A DNA stretch of 64,000 nt from contig JAFTWX010000074.1 of the NCBI GenBank assembly GCA_017465095.1, positions 24,040-88,039 of the forward strand. Reading direction: 5' to 3'. A program made the position numbers and the translations under genes. This DNA comes from Lachnospiraceae bacterium. Lineage in GTDB: Bacteria > Bacillota > Clostridia > Lachnospirales > Lachnospiraceae. This document shows, one piece after another, positions 34,953-43,732 of the stretch; position 1 is the stretch's first letter; every line of letters starts with the position of its first letter. Under the pieces are notes generated by a model that had not been told where the DNA came from, searched no databases, and was given only the letters and a program-made list of their open reading frames with translations.

Positions 34953-36035
34953 TTATTTTTTTCTGTATTTCATGTCAAGAAAAGCGTCAAAATCACGGAT
35001 AAGCATACGGTGTATCTCCTCATCAATCCCTACCACGACGCGCGGATAATTTTCCTCAAAATATCTTAAAAGCTTTGCAATCTCATATTCTTCACGAATG
35101 ATAGAATATCGCCGTTTATCCAAAGTATAGAAATTCAGGGACGTCCTTGAACCCTCCGGAGATTTTGTGGCATACACCAAAACCATCTCTCCGTTCGATA
35201 TCAGATAAGGATAGTTGCTGATCAAAAAGAATATGTAATTTTTCCCGACCCAAAAATCTTTTGCAATTTCGTCCGCCACGGCTAACTCTTGATTCAGTTG
35301 AAGATCATCAATACGATATTTATTCAAATGCTTTTTTATGATTCTTTCATATTGAAGACCGGATACCTTGGTAGCCCAAAAGACAAGCAAAGCAAAAAGA
35401 ATGCTGAAAGAAAACAATTTGCCCTCCATCGGCAAGGTTGCTCCGCTCCCGAACGAAACATTTTCATCATCCAGTACGTACACTTTATTGTAGGTCTTTT
35501 TAAGCAAATCCGCATTTCCGTAATTTTCCGTGAGTGCACTTTTATAATGATTGAAATGTTTCTCTTTAGACATACGGACATATCCTGTGACCCGAATCGG
35601 CTCCAAATCTCTTTTCGGTTCACCGTCGTAAATAATCTGCCGTGTCTGTTTCTTTAATCTGTCCACTTCTTCTTTTTTATCCGGCGGCACAAAAAAGAAA
35701 AACGGATTTTCCATATTTTCATCCAATCCAACATATCCGTGGGTATAGAATTCTACATTTTCATCATACGAATCATACAGGTCACTGTCATAAAAATTAA
35801 CCACACTGTCCAAAACATACGGTATTTCACAAGTAACCTGCTTTTTGTAATATTCTTCAAGCGGTTCTCCGGCTGTTATCTCGGTTGGCGGAAGAAAAAG
35901 ACTCAAAGGCGCCGTATATTTGTCCGTACATATAGTCATGTAGACATAACCAGTCAACAAAAGAAGCGCAACACAAATCATTATGTCGAGTTTTTTCCGT
36001 ACTCTCTTTTTAAAAATCTCATGTGTTTTCAGCAT
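34953..36035 (-). CDS. Two-TM membrane protein with extracytoplasmic domain, function unknown
   Basis: 360 residues. TM1 at about 17-34, an extracytoplasmic region to about 205 with many Tyr and Asp (SVVNFYDSDLYDSYDENVEF), then TM2 at about 206-224 and a cytoplasmic part of about 135 residues that includes KNYIFFLISNYPYLISNGEM. The TM/beta-domain/TM start resembles the protein at 8209. Start ATG 36035 with AGGGG upstream. It overlaps the preceding gene by 17 bases, so the two are coupled. Confidence 0.72.
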   Translation of the reverse strand: MLKTHEIFKKRVRKKLDIMICVALLLLTGYVYMTICTDKYTAPLSLFLPPTEITAGEPLEEYYKKQVTCEIPYVLDSVVNFYDSDLYDSYDENVEFYTHGYVGLDENMENPFFFFVPPDKKEEVDRLKKQTRQIIYDGEPKRDLEPIRVTGYVRMSKEKHFNHYKSALTENYGNADLLKKTYNKVYVLDDENVSFGSGATLPMEGKLFSFSILFALLVFWATKVSGLQYERIIKKHLNKYRIDDLQLNQELAVADEIAKDFWVGKNYIFFLISNYPYLISNGEMVLVYATKSPEGSRTSLNFYTLDKRRYSIIREEYEIAKLLRYFEENYPRVVVGIDEEIHRMLIRDFDAFLDMKYRKK

Positions 36036-36537
36036 CGCTTGTATCCCCTTTTAAACTCCGCACTCTCGCCACCGCGACCCGGATATTCGCATAGATTAAA
36101 AATCCGGCCAGCGCCAGCATGAAAATTCCCACTCCGTATATACCGCCGTCGCGCTCCTTCACTCCCGGCGCAAAAAACGCAACACAGGCGAGCACAATAA
36201 ACAAAAGCGAAATCACTAGGCGCATAGCCAATGAAGCATATATTTTTACATATATCGCAAATTTGATTACCTTTCGCGCCCTTTCCGGTATTTCACTGCT
36301 TCCTCCGTATCTCTGCAGCACATAAAACTCGAGCAGGTTCTGAAACGCCATCACGGCAAGAACAACTATAAAAAGATAAAATACTGCCTGCATTCCTGTG
36401 GTGAGGGGCGTACCGAATCCGACACGAAGATTTACATTTTCTCCGATTTCTCCGGCTGCTTTCCACATTTGACAGGACATAACCACCGCAATCGCCGCAA
36501 CCACTATATTCTTTATTTTATTTGACGTATGATTCAT
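36019..36537 (-). CDS. Four-TM membrane protein, function unknown
   Basis: 172 residues with hydrophobic segments at about 7-24, 45-65, 97-115 and 125-145. It recalls DUF2975-type small membrane proteins but is not clearly one. ATG 36537 has AAGGGTG upstream and is preferred over an in-frame GTG three codons earlier. Translationally coupled to the following gene at 34953 (17-base overlap). Confidence 0.7.
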   Translation of the reverse strand: MNHTSNKIKNIVVAAIAVVMSCQMWKAAGEIGENVNLRVGFGTPLTTGMQAVFYLFIVVLAVMAFQNLLEFYVLQRYGGSSEIPERARKVIKFAIYVKIYASLAMRLVISLLFIVLACVAFFAPGVKERDGGIYGVGIFMLALAGFLIYANIRVAVARVRSLKGDTSDAENT

Positions 36538-36607
36538 ATTTTTCACCCTTAACTATTTTATATTTTCTGTCCGTTAAAAGCAATATTTTCAGGCATATTT
36601 TCTGCAA

Positions 36608-36652
36608 CAAAAAAGCAACCTCAAGCCGCCCGAAAGCACCTTGAAATTGCTC
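36608..36652 (-). terminator. Terminator after the DUF1846 gene
   Basis: AGCAA...CAAG pairs with CTTG...TTGCT and is followed by TTTTTTG on the minus strand. Confidence 0.8.
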
Positions 36653-36686
36653 ATTTTTACATATTTCTCAAATCTGTCACGAATCT

Positions 36687-38171
36687 CTAGAAAAACAACT
36701 CCTTGCTCGGATACACCGGCTCGCAGGTCACGCGAAGTCCCAGCTGACGGAGCATATCTTCATCGCCCGCCTGAAGCATCTGCGTGGAATGAAACTCACA
36801 ATCACGAAGCTGTGTCAGCGCCCGCATCGCTCTGGCCGTCAAGGTGTTGGTCGCACCCGAAATAGAAAGCGCAGTCAGCACGTCATCCAGATTCAAAAGC
36901 GTGCTGTGACTGTTCAAAATTTTCGTTTTGAGTTCTGCGATCGGCTCTAAGATAATCGGACTGAGAAGCGTCAAATCATCATCGATATTGGTCAGTGCCT
37001 TGATGGCATTGAGCACAACGGAAGAACTGGAACTCATCAGTTCGCTGGCTTTTCCTGTCACAATCCGGCCGTCCGGAAGCTGAATCGCCGCACACGGACG
37101 CTCTGTCTTCTCCGCTCTGTCCAGTGCTGCCTTCACTACCTCCCGGATATCCGGGGTGATATTGAGCTGACGCATAATCAGCTTAATCTTATCCACTGCA
37201 TCCTTCTCACCTTTGCCCTGGCGGTGCGCACATTTCGCTGCAAAGAAACGGCGGACGATTTCCTGGCAACTGGCCTCTTTGACCGCCTCGTCGTCCACGA
37301 TGGCATATCCGGCCATATTTACGCCCATATCTGTCGGACTCTTATAATCAAACGCACCGTTGCTGATGCGCGCAAGTGTACTTTTTACAATCGGGAATGC
37401 CTCCACGTCTCGGTTGTAATTGACGGTCGTCTCGCCGTAAGCCTCCAAATGGAACGGGTCAATCATGTTAACGTCGTTCAAATCCGCTGTAGCTGCTTCA
37501 TACGCAAGATTGACCGGATGCTTTAACGGAATATTCCAAATCGGGAATGTCTCGAACTTTGCGTATCCCGCCGGAATCCCTCTCACGGTCTCGTGATACA
37601 CCTGTGAAAGACAGGTTGCTAACTTTCCGCTTCCCGGTCCCGGAGCCGTCACAACGACAAGCGGTTTTGTCGTCTCAATATATGGATTTGCACCGAAGCC
37701 TTCCTCGCTGCAAATAAAATCGATCTCGGTCGGATATCCCTTGATCGGCTTATGCACATAGTTTTTTACACCGCGCATGGTAAGCTTGGACATGAATGCA
37801 TCCGCAGAAGCCTGTCCCGCATACTTGGTAATTACCACACTGTTTACCTCAATGCCGAGGCGCGTAATATTGTCAATCAAACGGAGTATATCCATATCAT
37901 ATGTGATACCCAGATCGGCTCTCATCTTTGTCTTTTCGATATCACCTGCAGAGATAACAAAGATAATCTCCGCCTGCTCCTTCAATTCATATAAAAGCTT
38001 AATCTTGGCATTGACATCAAATCCAGGAAGCACACGGGCTGCATGGTAATCGTCAAACAACTTTCCGCCGAATTCCAGATAAAGCTTTCCGTTCGCCTGC
38101 TGAATACGTTCCAGAATGTGCTCTTTTTGCTTTTTCATATATAAATCATTGTCAAATCCGTTTCTGTCCAT
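36687..38171 (-). CDS. DUF1846 (UPF0371) family protein
   Basis: 494 residues, the expected length. Conserved, soluble, uncharacterised in function; structures of relatives show a nucleotide-binding-like N-terminal fold and a metal site. Recognisable blocks: YLEFGGKLFDDYHAARVLPG, IIFVISAGDIEKTKMRADLG, VTAPGPGSGKLATCLSQVYH (a P-loop-like glycine-rich stretch) and HPVNLAYEAATADLNDVNMI. ATG 38171 has AAAGGAAA upstream; the frame extends six codons more. It stands alone between a terminator and the divergent lipoprotein gene. Confidence 0.93.
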   Translation of the reverse strand: MDRNGFDNDLYMKKQKEHILERIQQANGKLYLEFGGKLFDDYHAARVLPGFDVNAKIKLLYELKEQAEIIFVISAGDIEKTKMRADLGITYDMDILRLIDNITRLGIEVNSVVITKYAGQASADAFMSKLTMRGVKNYVHKPIKGYPTEIDFICSEEGFGANPYIETTKPLVVVTAPGPGSGKLATCLSQVYHETVRGIPAGYAKFETFPIWNIPLKHPVNLAYEAATADLNDVNMIDPFHLEAYGETTVNYNRDVEAFPIVKSTLARISNGAFDYKSPTDMGVNMAGYAIVDDEAVKEASCQEIVRRFFAAKCAHRQGKGEKDAVDKIKLIMRQLNITPDIREVVKAALDRAEKTERPCAAIQLPDGRIVTGKASELMSSSSSVVLNAIKALTNIDDDLTLLSPIILEPIAELKTKILNSHSTLLNLDDVLTALSISGATNTLTARAMRALTQLRDCEFHSTQMLQAGDEDMLRQLGLRVTCEPVYPSKELFF

Positions 38172-38360
38172 GCACATGTTTCCTTTCATTTCAGTCCGTG
38201 ATTTCGAAAATAAAAATACCTTAATAGATTACCACTTTAAGGGCTTTTTTTCAAGTGATACAGCCATTGTTTTCACCTATATTTTGTTTTATTTTCACAG
38301 CATTTTCACAAAGCCGTGTTATATTTTTACAAATTAATCAAAAAATGGAGATTCACAAAT

Positions 38361-39935
38361 ATGAGGAACTTTATAAAATCGGGATTTTTAATGTTATGCA
38401 CCGCAGCCCTGCTGACAGGTTGCCAAACCAAAGATGCAGGCTTAACTGCAAATGAGTCATCCTCCCCTCAAACAACAGATGCTGTATCCGCAGAAGTGAA
38501 ATATGACACCGCTGTCAATATCGAACTTTCCGATGCGGAGACGAAAGTGAACGGCGAAATGATTGCAAATGCGGCCACAGACAGCGAAACCGGTGTCTAT
38601 GCAGCAAATGATATTATTTTTTACCTTGCCGGACAGGGCATTACTTACGGCGAGGGTTCCGAAGCGGATGAACATTCACAGGAGGAAGCTGACGCTAACA
38701 CTGTCATCCACATCACAAAACCGGGAAAATATATTGTCAGCGGCAAACTGTCCGCCGGACAGATCGCAGTAGATCTGGGAGAAGATGCCGAGACAGATCC
38801 CGAGGCTGTTGTGACATTAATTTTAAACGGGGCCGATATTACCTGCAAAGTAGCTCCTGCTGTTATTTTCTACAATGTATACGAATGCGGAAATGACGAC
38901 ACCGAATCCGCCACTAAAGATGTAGACACTTCGTCAGCCGGTGCTAACGTTATCCTTACGGACGGTTCAATCAGCAATGTAAACGGTTCCTACGTGGCCA
39001 AAATCTTCGAATCCTGCGAACTTAATGAAGCCGGTACAGAGGTCATCAACAGCAAAAAATTGCACAAATATGACGCCGCATTTTATTCGAAGCAGAGTAT
39101 GAATATCTGCGGCGAGTCCGAAAACAGCGGCATTTTAAATATTACTGCTGAAAACGAAGGTCTGGATTCCGAGCTCCATCTGACTCTTCGGGGCGGAAAT
39201 ATCAACATCACCTCCGGAAATGACGGCATCAATACAAATGAGGACAATGTTTCCGTCACAACGGTGGACGGCGCCAACGTCAATATTCTGGTGACCGGGG
39301 AAACCGGCGAAGGCGACGGTATCGACTCCAACGGTTGGCTTGTCATCAACAGCGGTTCCGTGATTGCACAGGCTTGCAGCACCAGCGGCGATGCTGGCAT
39401 CGATTCCGACATGGGCATTCATATAAACGGCGGCTTGATAATGGCAAGCGGCAATATGCTTGACGCCATCAGCGAAAGCTCCCAGACTTATGCAGTATTC
39501 CAATTTGCAACCGCTGACACCGGCAAAAAGAGCATTCTCCTGAAAAATGCATCCGGTGATTCCCTGTTTCAATACACACCGGAAAACAATTATTCTTACC
39601 TGATACTCTCTTCCCCAGAGTTAGCAGAAGGTAACTATACATTATGGCAAAATGACGCACAGCTTTCTGCGATGCCAGAAAACTTCGGCGGTGGACACGG
39701 TGGTATTCCGGGCGGGCCGAAACCAGAGGGAATGGAGCCCCCGCAGAACGGCGAAAAACCTAAAGACATGAAAAAGCCGCAGGACGGCCGCTTACCGGAA
39801 GATATGGAGATCCCACCGGATGACGAAAACCCGGATGGTATGAAAAAACCGGAAAAAGGCATCCGCAGCGACTTCGGTGAAGCATCTACCGACATCCACA
39901 TTGTCAGCGGCGGAAATCAGTTTGTAATTATGTAG
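38361..39935 (+). CDS. Carbohydrate-binding-domain (Cthe_2159-type) lipoprotein
   Basis: 524 residues. Starts MRNFIKSGFLMLCTAALLTGC, a lipobox ending at C21. Residues about 60-440 are a parallel-beta-helix-like carbohydrate-binding domain of the Cthe_2159 family, whose founding member binds polygalacturonic acid and cellulose with calcium; visible repeats are LRGGNINITSGNDGINTNED, DGANVNILV, GEGDGIDSNGWLVINSGSV and DAGIDSDMGIHINGGLIMAS. The C-terminal third is low-complexity (Gly/Pro/Lys/Asp, with repeated PxxMxxPxDxxxP units at about 450-515). Start ATG 38361, GGAG upstream. Monocistronic, ending at a bidirectional terminator. Confidence 0.85.
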   Translation: MRNFIKSGFLMLCTAALLTGCQTKDAGLTANESSSPQTTDAVSAEVKYDTAVNIELSDAETKVNGEMIANAATDSETGVYAANDIIFYLAGQGITYGEGSEADEHSQEEADANTVIHITKPGKYIVSGKLSAGQIAVDLGEDAETDPEAVVTLILNGADITCKVAPAVIFYNVYECGNDDTESATKDVDTSSAGANVILTDGSISNVNGSYVAKIFESCELNEAGTEVINSKKLHKYDAAFYSKQSMNICGESENSGILNITAENEGLDSELHLTLRGGNINITSGNDGINTNEDNVSVTTVDGANVNILVTGETGEGDGIDSNGWLVINSGSVIAQACSTSGDAGIDSDMGIHINGGLIMASGNMLDAISESSQTYAVFQFATADTGKKSILLKNASGDSLFQYTPENNYSYLILSSPELAEGNYTLWQNDAQLSAMPENFGGGHGGIPGGPKPEGMEPPQNGEKPKDMKKPQDGRLPEDMEIPPDDENPDGMKKPEKGIRSDFGEASTDIHIVSGGNQFVIM

Positions 39936-39954
39936 TTAATATCCTAATACTAAT

Positions 39955-40008
39955 AAAACCACGGAAAATATTGGTGCGATTCAAGCATCACAATATACCG
40001 TGGTTTTT
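39955..40008. terminator. Bidirectional terminator, lipoprotein gene and HTH gene
   Basis: AAAACCACGG (39955-39964) pairs perfectly with CCGTGGTTTT across a 34-base loop that itself pairs in part (ATATTGTGATGC / GCACCAATAT-like). T runs on both strands. Confidence 0.85.
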
Positions 40009-40009
40009 C

Positions 40010-40489
40010 CTATTTCCTTTTTTTAACAATAAAATCAACTTTTAATTCCATTCCAAGCCCATCTGCCAATCTTTTTAAGGTGTGCAAAGAAGGATTCCCT
40101 ATTCCTCTCTCCAATTTGCTAATATCCGCTTGATAAATCCCTGTTTTCTCAGCCAATTCTTTCTGTGTCATATTTGCCGTTTCCCTGGCCATCAATAAAC
40201 GATGCGCTAACAAATGATTGGCATCTGCCTCCTTCTGCATCTCAATGAAAATCCCATCTTCCCATATAGTTTCGGCATTTAGGTCAAGTTCATCATTCCA
40301 CGAAATTCCATATCCGCCATCATCCACAACAACTTTTTCAAATAATTCCTTCTCTTTTTCAAAGATTTTAAATTGCGGAAAAACCAAAAATAATCGTTTT
40401 ACATCATATTCAATTATTTCACCGCTGTAAAAAACAGCTTCTATCATATAATTTTTTTTTGCCTTCACAGACCGAATACGGTGCACCAT
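40010..40489 (-). CDS. DUF2442 plus XRE HTH protein, antitoxin-like
   Basis: 159 residues. Residues 1-80 match the DUF2442 pattern (an N-terminal beta domain, YMIEAVFYSGEIIEYDVKRL, then DDGGYGISWNDELDLNAETI), and residues about 92-150 form an XRE helix-turn-helix (LLMARETANMTQKELAEKTG, then DISKLERGIGNPSLHTL). Such proteins are often paired with DUF4160 genes. RBS GGAGG before ATG 40489. The DUF4160 gene lies 12 bases upstream, and a palindrome sits in the promoter, as expected for an autoregulated pair. Confidence 0.88.
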   Translation of the reverse strand: MVHRIRSVKAKKNYMIEAVFYSGEIIEYDVKRLFLVFPQFKIFEKEKELFEKVVVDDGGYGISWNDELDLNAETIWEDGIFIEMQKEADANHLLAHRLLMARETANMTQKELAEKTGIYQADISKLERGIGNPSLHTLKRLADGLGMELKVDFIVKKRK

Positions 40490-40501
40490 ATATCCTCCAT
40501 T

Positions 40502-40669
40502 CTACGCTTCTATTGGGGGAAGCATTTCAAATTCCTGTGTTTCCCACATATATACAAGTCGATCCCTATAATAATCTCCGCATATTGCGTGAATATGCGG
40601 TGGATTGTGCTCTTTTTGGCGAAAATACATTTTTATGGTAATTCCATGAAATCTTGAAATTACAGGCAT
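40502..40669 (-). CDS. Short DUF4160-type protein, possible toxin partner
   Basis: 55 residues, below usual gene-calling cut-offs. The sequence begins MPVISRFHGITIKMYFRQKE and continues HNPPHIHAI, matching DUF4160 (MPxISxFxGIxIxMYxxDHxPPHFHA). It ends at PPIEA and is shorter than the usual 75-85 residues, so it may have a shortened C-terminus. ATG 40669 follows GGGGAGAG. First gene of a two-gene unit with the DUF2442-HTH gene. Its function as toxin is a guess from gene pairing; no activity is known. Confidence 0.82.
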   Translation of the reverse strand: MPVISRFHGITIKMYFRQKEHNPPHIHAICGDYYRDRLVYMWETQEFEMLPPIEA

Positions 40670-40693
40670 ATACTCTCTCCCCTTTCTATCTAT

Positions 40694-40722
40694 AGAATAT
40701 AGGTTTTATCCTATATTGTCAA
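40694..40722 (-). promoter_or_regulatory. Promoter and 22-base operator of the DUF4160/DUF2442 pair
   Basis: TTGACA (40717-40722) and TATTCT (40694-40699), 17 bases apart. Between and overlapping them is the perfect inverted repeat AATATAGG N6 CCTATATT (40696-40717), an ideal site for repression by the HTH protein encoded downstream. Confidence 0.82.
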
Positions 40723-40726
40723 CAAC

Positions 40727-40771
40727 AAAAATCCCTGCGCTAAATTTTTGAGACTGCGCAGGGATTTTTTT
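40727..40771 (-). terminator. Terminator after the 94-residue membrane protein gene
   Basis: AATCCCTGCGC / GCGCAGGGATT stem followed by T run on the minus strand. Confidence 0.9.
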
Positions 40772-41054
40772 ATTCTTTCCGTCCCCGGAACTCTTTGTAT
40801 TTCTTTCTCGCCGCATACGCAAGCATCAGGATGATTCCCAGACCGATTACCGCGACAACTGCAAAAGATGTCGTATTACCCGCCTGCCAGCATTCCATCA
40901 TAATTATTCCTAAAAGCAGAATCAGTCCGCAGTACACAATCAGCAGCACAATCACAGCCAGAACACGAAGTGGCTTGGGAACTTTACGATTCGTACTCAG
41001 TTCCACGCTGCCATCCAGTATTAACTCAAATAAAAACTCTAAAACGACTTCCAT
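40770..41054 (-). CDS. Small two-TM membrane protein, function unknown
   Basis: 94 residues. A short acidic start (MEVVLEFLFELILDGSVELS) then TM helices at about 31-53 and 63-82, and a very basic tail (ARKKYKEFRGRKE). RBS GGGGAA before ATG 41054. It lies 12 bases downstream of the GGDEF gene on the same strand and is probably cotranscribed. No family recognised. Confidence 0.75.
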   Translation of the reverse strand: MEVVLEFLFELILDGSVELSTNRKVPKPLRVLAVIVLLIVYCGLILLLGIIMMECWQAGNTTSFAVVAVIGLGIILMLAYAARKKYKEFRGRKE

Positions 41055-41066
41055 TTCATTCCCCTT

Positions 41067-42032
41067 TTATTTCACAGAAGCATAATAAGCCCGCTTCTCC
41101 TCGTACATCAGTCCGTCAGCCTGTGCAATCACCGCATCCACATCCGTCGCAACCTCTTTCCAGACAAAGCCGAGTGACATCATTGCGCGGTTATCCGTCA
41201 TATCTTTTCTAAGCTGCTCCACCTTGGACGCAAATACTTTTTCATCGATATCCTTGCAAATCACAAGAAACTCATCTCCGCCAACCCGATAAATATCCTT
41301 TTTGCGAAAATTGTTTTTCAGGCTGTCACTGGCGCGGATGATCAGTTCATCTCCTGCCTGATGACCTTGTATATCGTTAACCTTTTTAAGTCCAAGCACA
41401 TCACAGTACAAGACCCCGACGTTACGAAGATTTTTATGATAATCTATGTAATTATTGAGCGCATGGCGATTTTGCACTCCGCTGAGAGAATCCTCGTAGC
41501 TTAGCTTTTCCAGCTGCTGCATCATTCTCTGCTTCTCAAGCAGTGATACAATAAAATGACCGACCATCTCGGCAAAATAGGTTGCATCCTCCATCGCCTC
41601 CGGCGGCGGATTATCTACACCGTAAAAACCGACAATCTCATCTTCCAGCACAAGCGGGCTGGCAATCAGGGAATGTACATTTTGCGGCTGTAAATACTCA
41701 TAAGTAAGCGGTTCTGTTTCTTTGATATCCTCCAAATTATAAATCAAAATACTTCTGCTGTCCTCAAACGCACGATACCACCACTCTACCGCTTCAAACG
41801 GAACTTCCTGCAAATTATCTTTCTGCGGTTCCACACCGTCTGCGCACCACTCAAATGTATTATTCACGCTGCAACCCTGTTTACCCTCAAAGATATAAAT
41901 CCGTTCGCTGTGCGATTTCTTACCCATATGCTCCATAAACAATTCGATGGCTCTGGTCGCATCTCTTTCCCGAAGGGCAAGTCGTAAACTCTCATTTACT
42001 ACCTTTGCCGTTATAAATTTTTTCTTACTCAT
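41067..42032 (-). CDS. GAF-GGDEF diguanylate cyclase
   Basis: 321 residues. A GAF-like sensor domain fills about 25-150, followed by a short coiled linker (MMQQLEKLSYEDSLSGVQNR) and a GGDEF domain with an intact signature YRVGGDEFLVICKDID. It makes cyclic di-GMP from two GTP. The RxxD inhibitory motif was not found five residues before GGDEF, so product inhibition is uncertain. ATG 42032 (GGGAGGT upstream) is preferred over frame-opening Mets at 42047 and 42038. With the HD-GYP-like protein it forms part of a c-di-GMP system. Confidence 0.9.
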   Translation of the reverse strand: MSKKKFITAKVVNESLRLALRERDATRAIELFMEHMGKKSHSERIYIFEGKQGCSVNNTFEWCADGVEPQKDNLQEVPFEAVEWWYRAFEDSRSILIYNLEDIKETEPLTYEYLQPQNVHSLIASPLVLEDEIVGFYGVDNPPPEAMEDATYFAEMVGHFIVSLLEKQRMMQQLEKLSYEDSLSGVQNRHALNNYIDYHKNLRNVGVLYCDVLGLKKVNDIQGHQAGDELIIRASDSLKNNFRKKDIYRVGGDEFLVICKDIDEKVFASKVEQLRKDMTDNRAMMSLGFVWKEVATDVDAVIAQADGLMYEEKRAYYASVK

Positions 42033-42194
42033 ACGCATACCTCCCATTCCTGCTCATCATCACCGGTAAAATTAAGGAAGTTTGTCTTATTTTTTATGGA
42101 CATATTATATCATAATTGAAGCTTTTTTGAAAAGTTATTTTTAGTAATAATTACTATTTTTGTTATTTGTCAAAACGTTAATACCCTTGCCGAC

Positions 42195-42233
42195 ATCCTT
42201 TTCATTTCTTTTTTGTACTTTTCATGCTACAAT
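42195..42233 (+). promoter_or_regulatory. AraC-gene promoter with a 22-base block shared with the GH16 gene
   Basis: Positions 42195-42216 are identical to 49411-49432 (pyrimidine-rich, core TTTTCATTTCTTTTTTGT). The candidate -10 is TACAAT (42228-42233); at 17 bases from it the -35 (TTTCTT) is poor and lies within the block, as in activator-dependent promoters. ATG of the regulator is at 42270. Confidence 0.5.
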
Positions 42234-42269
42234 CAAGATAACCATATGTGATTTTGACGGAGGTATCTC

Positions 42270-43031
42270 ATGAGCTTACGCAAGGAAAAATTCTATAAAG
42301 AATTTGTTCGCCGGGAAAATGATATTTACCGCGCGCCTTACAATCCGGAATTGGAATTTTATTCTCAAATAAAAGCCGGCAACGTTTCCAAAGTAAAAGA
42401 ACTGTGCAAGGACGCTTTGATGGACAAGCCGGGGCTGGGTACACTTTCTCTAAATTCAACGCAAAATATGAAATATCATTTTGCGATCACAACTGCCATG
42501 GTGGCCAGATACTGCATTGAAGGCGGAATGGAGTTATCCGCTGCTTACACTCTGAGCGACTTTTACATCCAAAAAGCTGATCTGTGCAAAACAGTGAAGG
42601 AGGTGTCCGACCTGCACCCGGTCATGTGTGAAGATTATGCCGCGCGTATGAAAAATTTAAGAAAGAAAAAGGTCTGTTCCCTGGCGATTGCAAACTGCGT
42701 CGACTATATATACGACAATCTGCACACGCGCATTACCATTGAAGGACTGGCTTCCTATGTCAATCTGAATCCCTCCTACCTTTCCCGTCTTTTTAAAAAA
42801 GAAATGGGACAATCTGTCAGCGATTACATTCAGGATACGAAAATCAACACTGCACAAAATATGCTCATTTACTCAGAATACAGCATTGCACAGATTTCTT
42901 CGATTTTGGCTTTCCCGAGCCAAAGCTACTTTACAAAGATATTCCATGCCAAAACATCCTTCACCCCGACACAGTATCGCAAACTTCATTTTAGAAATAC
43001 GGAAATCGGGAAAGATAAAACAACTCCATAA
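42270..43031 (+). CDS. AraC-family transcriptional regulator
   Basis: 253 residues. The C-terminal AraC DNA-binding domain (about 145-245) has two helix-turn-helices: ITIEGLASYVNLNPSYLSRL with FKKEMGQSVSDYI, and SIAQISSILAFPSQSYFTKI with FHAKTSFTPTQYR. The N-terminal part (1-140) is alpha-helical, with no cupin-type sugar pocket, and resembles the helical N-terminus of other Lachnospiraceae AraC regulators, so its ligand is unknown. RBS GGAGG before ATG 42270. The promoter carries the 22-base block also found at the GH16 glucanase gene, which may be a target. Confidence 0.9.
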   Translation: MSLRKEKFYKEFVRRENDIYRAPYNPELEFYSQIKAGNVSKVKELCKDALMDKPGLGTLSLNSTQNMKYHFAITTAMVARYCIEGGMELSAAYTLSDFYIQKADLCKTVKEVSDLHPVMCEDYAARMKNLRKKKVCSLAIANCVDYIYDNLHTRITIEGLASYVNLNPSYLSRLFKKEMGQSVSDYIQDTKINTAQNMLIYSEYSIAQISSILAFPSQSYFTKIFHAKTSFTPTQYRKLHFRNTEIGKDKTTP

Positions 43032-43090
43032 CTTGAAAAAACAAAGAAATGCAGATACAATAAAAAAAACAAAAGAAAGGAAGCTTCCAT

Positions 43091-43732
43091 ATGTCAAACG
43101 AAAACAAAAATATTATGATTTGTGATCATCCGCTCATCAAACACAAAATTACCATGCTCCGCAACAAAGAAACCGGAACCAATGAATTCCGTTCCATCGT
43201 GGAGGAAATTGCAATGCTGATCGGATACGAAGCACTGCGCGATTTGGATTTAGAGTATGTTGATGTGGAAACACCGATTGAAACTGCAAGTTGTCCGGTT
43301 ATCGCAGGCAAAAAACAGGCGATTGTACCGATTCTCCGCGCAGGTCTCGGAATGGTGGGCGGTCTTTTAAAACTTATGCCGACAGCCAAAGTCGGACACA
43401 TCGGTCTCTACCGTGATGAGGAAACATTTGAGCCGCAGGAATATTACTGCAAGCTTCCTTCTTCTATAGATCAAAGAAAAATCTTCGTTGTGGATCCGAT
43501 GCTGGCAACGGGCGGTTCTGCCATTGCAGCCATTGACTTTATCAAAAAATACGGCGGAAAAGATATTACTTTCCTCTGTGTTATCGCAGCACCGGTTGGA
43601 CTGGAAAAGTTAGCCGAGGCTCACCCTGATGTGAAAATTTATGTCGGTAACCTCGACCGCGGATTAAACGAAAAAGCTTACATCGTTCCGGGACTCGGCG
43701 ATGCAGGCGACCGCATCTTTGGCACGAAATAG
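43091..43732 (+). CDS. upp: Uracil phosphoribosyltransferase
   Basis: 213 residues. Converts uracil and PRPP to UMP. Signature [20 protein letters not shown] (PRPP binding), the [13 protein letters not shown] segment and the C-terminal uracil loop [26 protein letters not shown] before ATG 43091. It is convergent with uraA, the uracil permease gene, separated by a 281-base palindromic region, so uptake and salvage are neighbours but separate transcription units. Confidence 0.97.
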   Translation: MSNENKNIMICDHPLIKHKITMLRNKETGTNEFRSIVEEIAMLIGYEALRDLDLEYVDVETPIETASCPVIAGKKQAIVPILRAGLGMVGGLLKLMPTAKVGHIGLYRDEETFEPQEYYCKLPSSIDQRKIFVVDPMLATGGSAIAAIDFIKKYGGKDITFLCVIAAPVGLEKLAEAHPDVKIYVGNLDRGLNEKAYIVPGLGDAGDRIFGTK

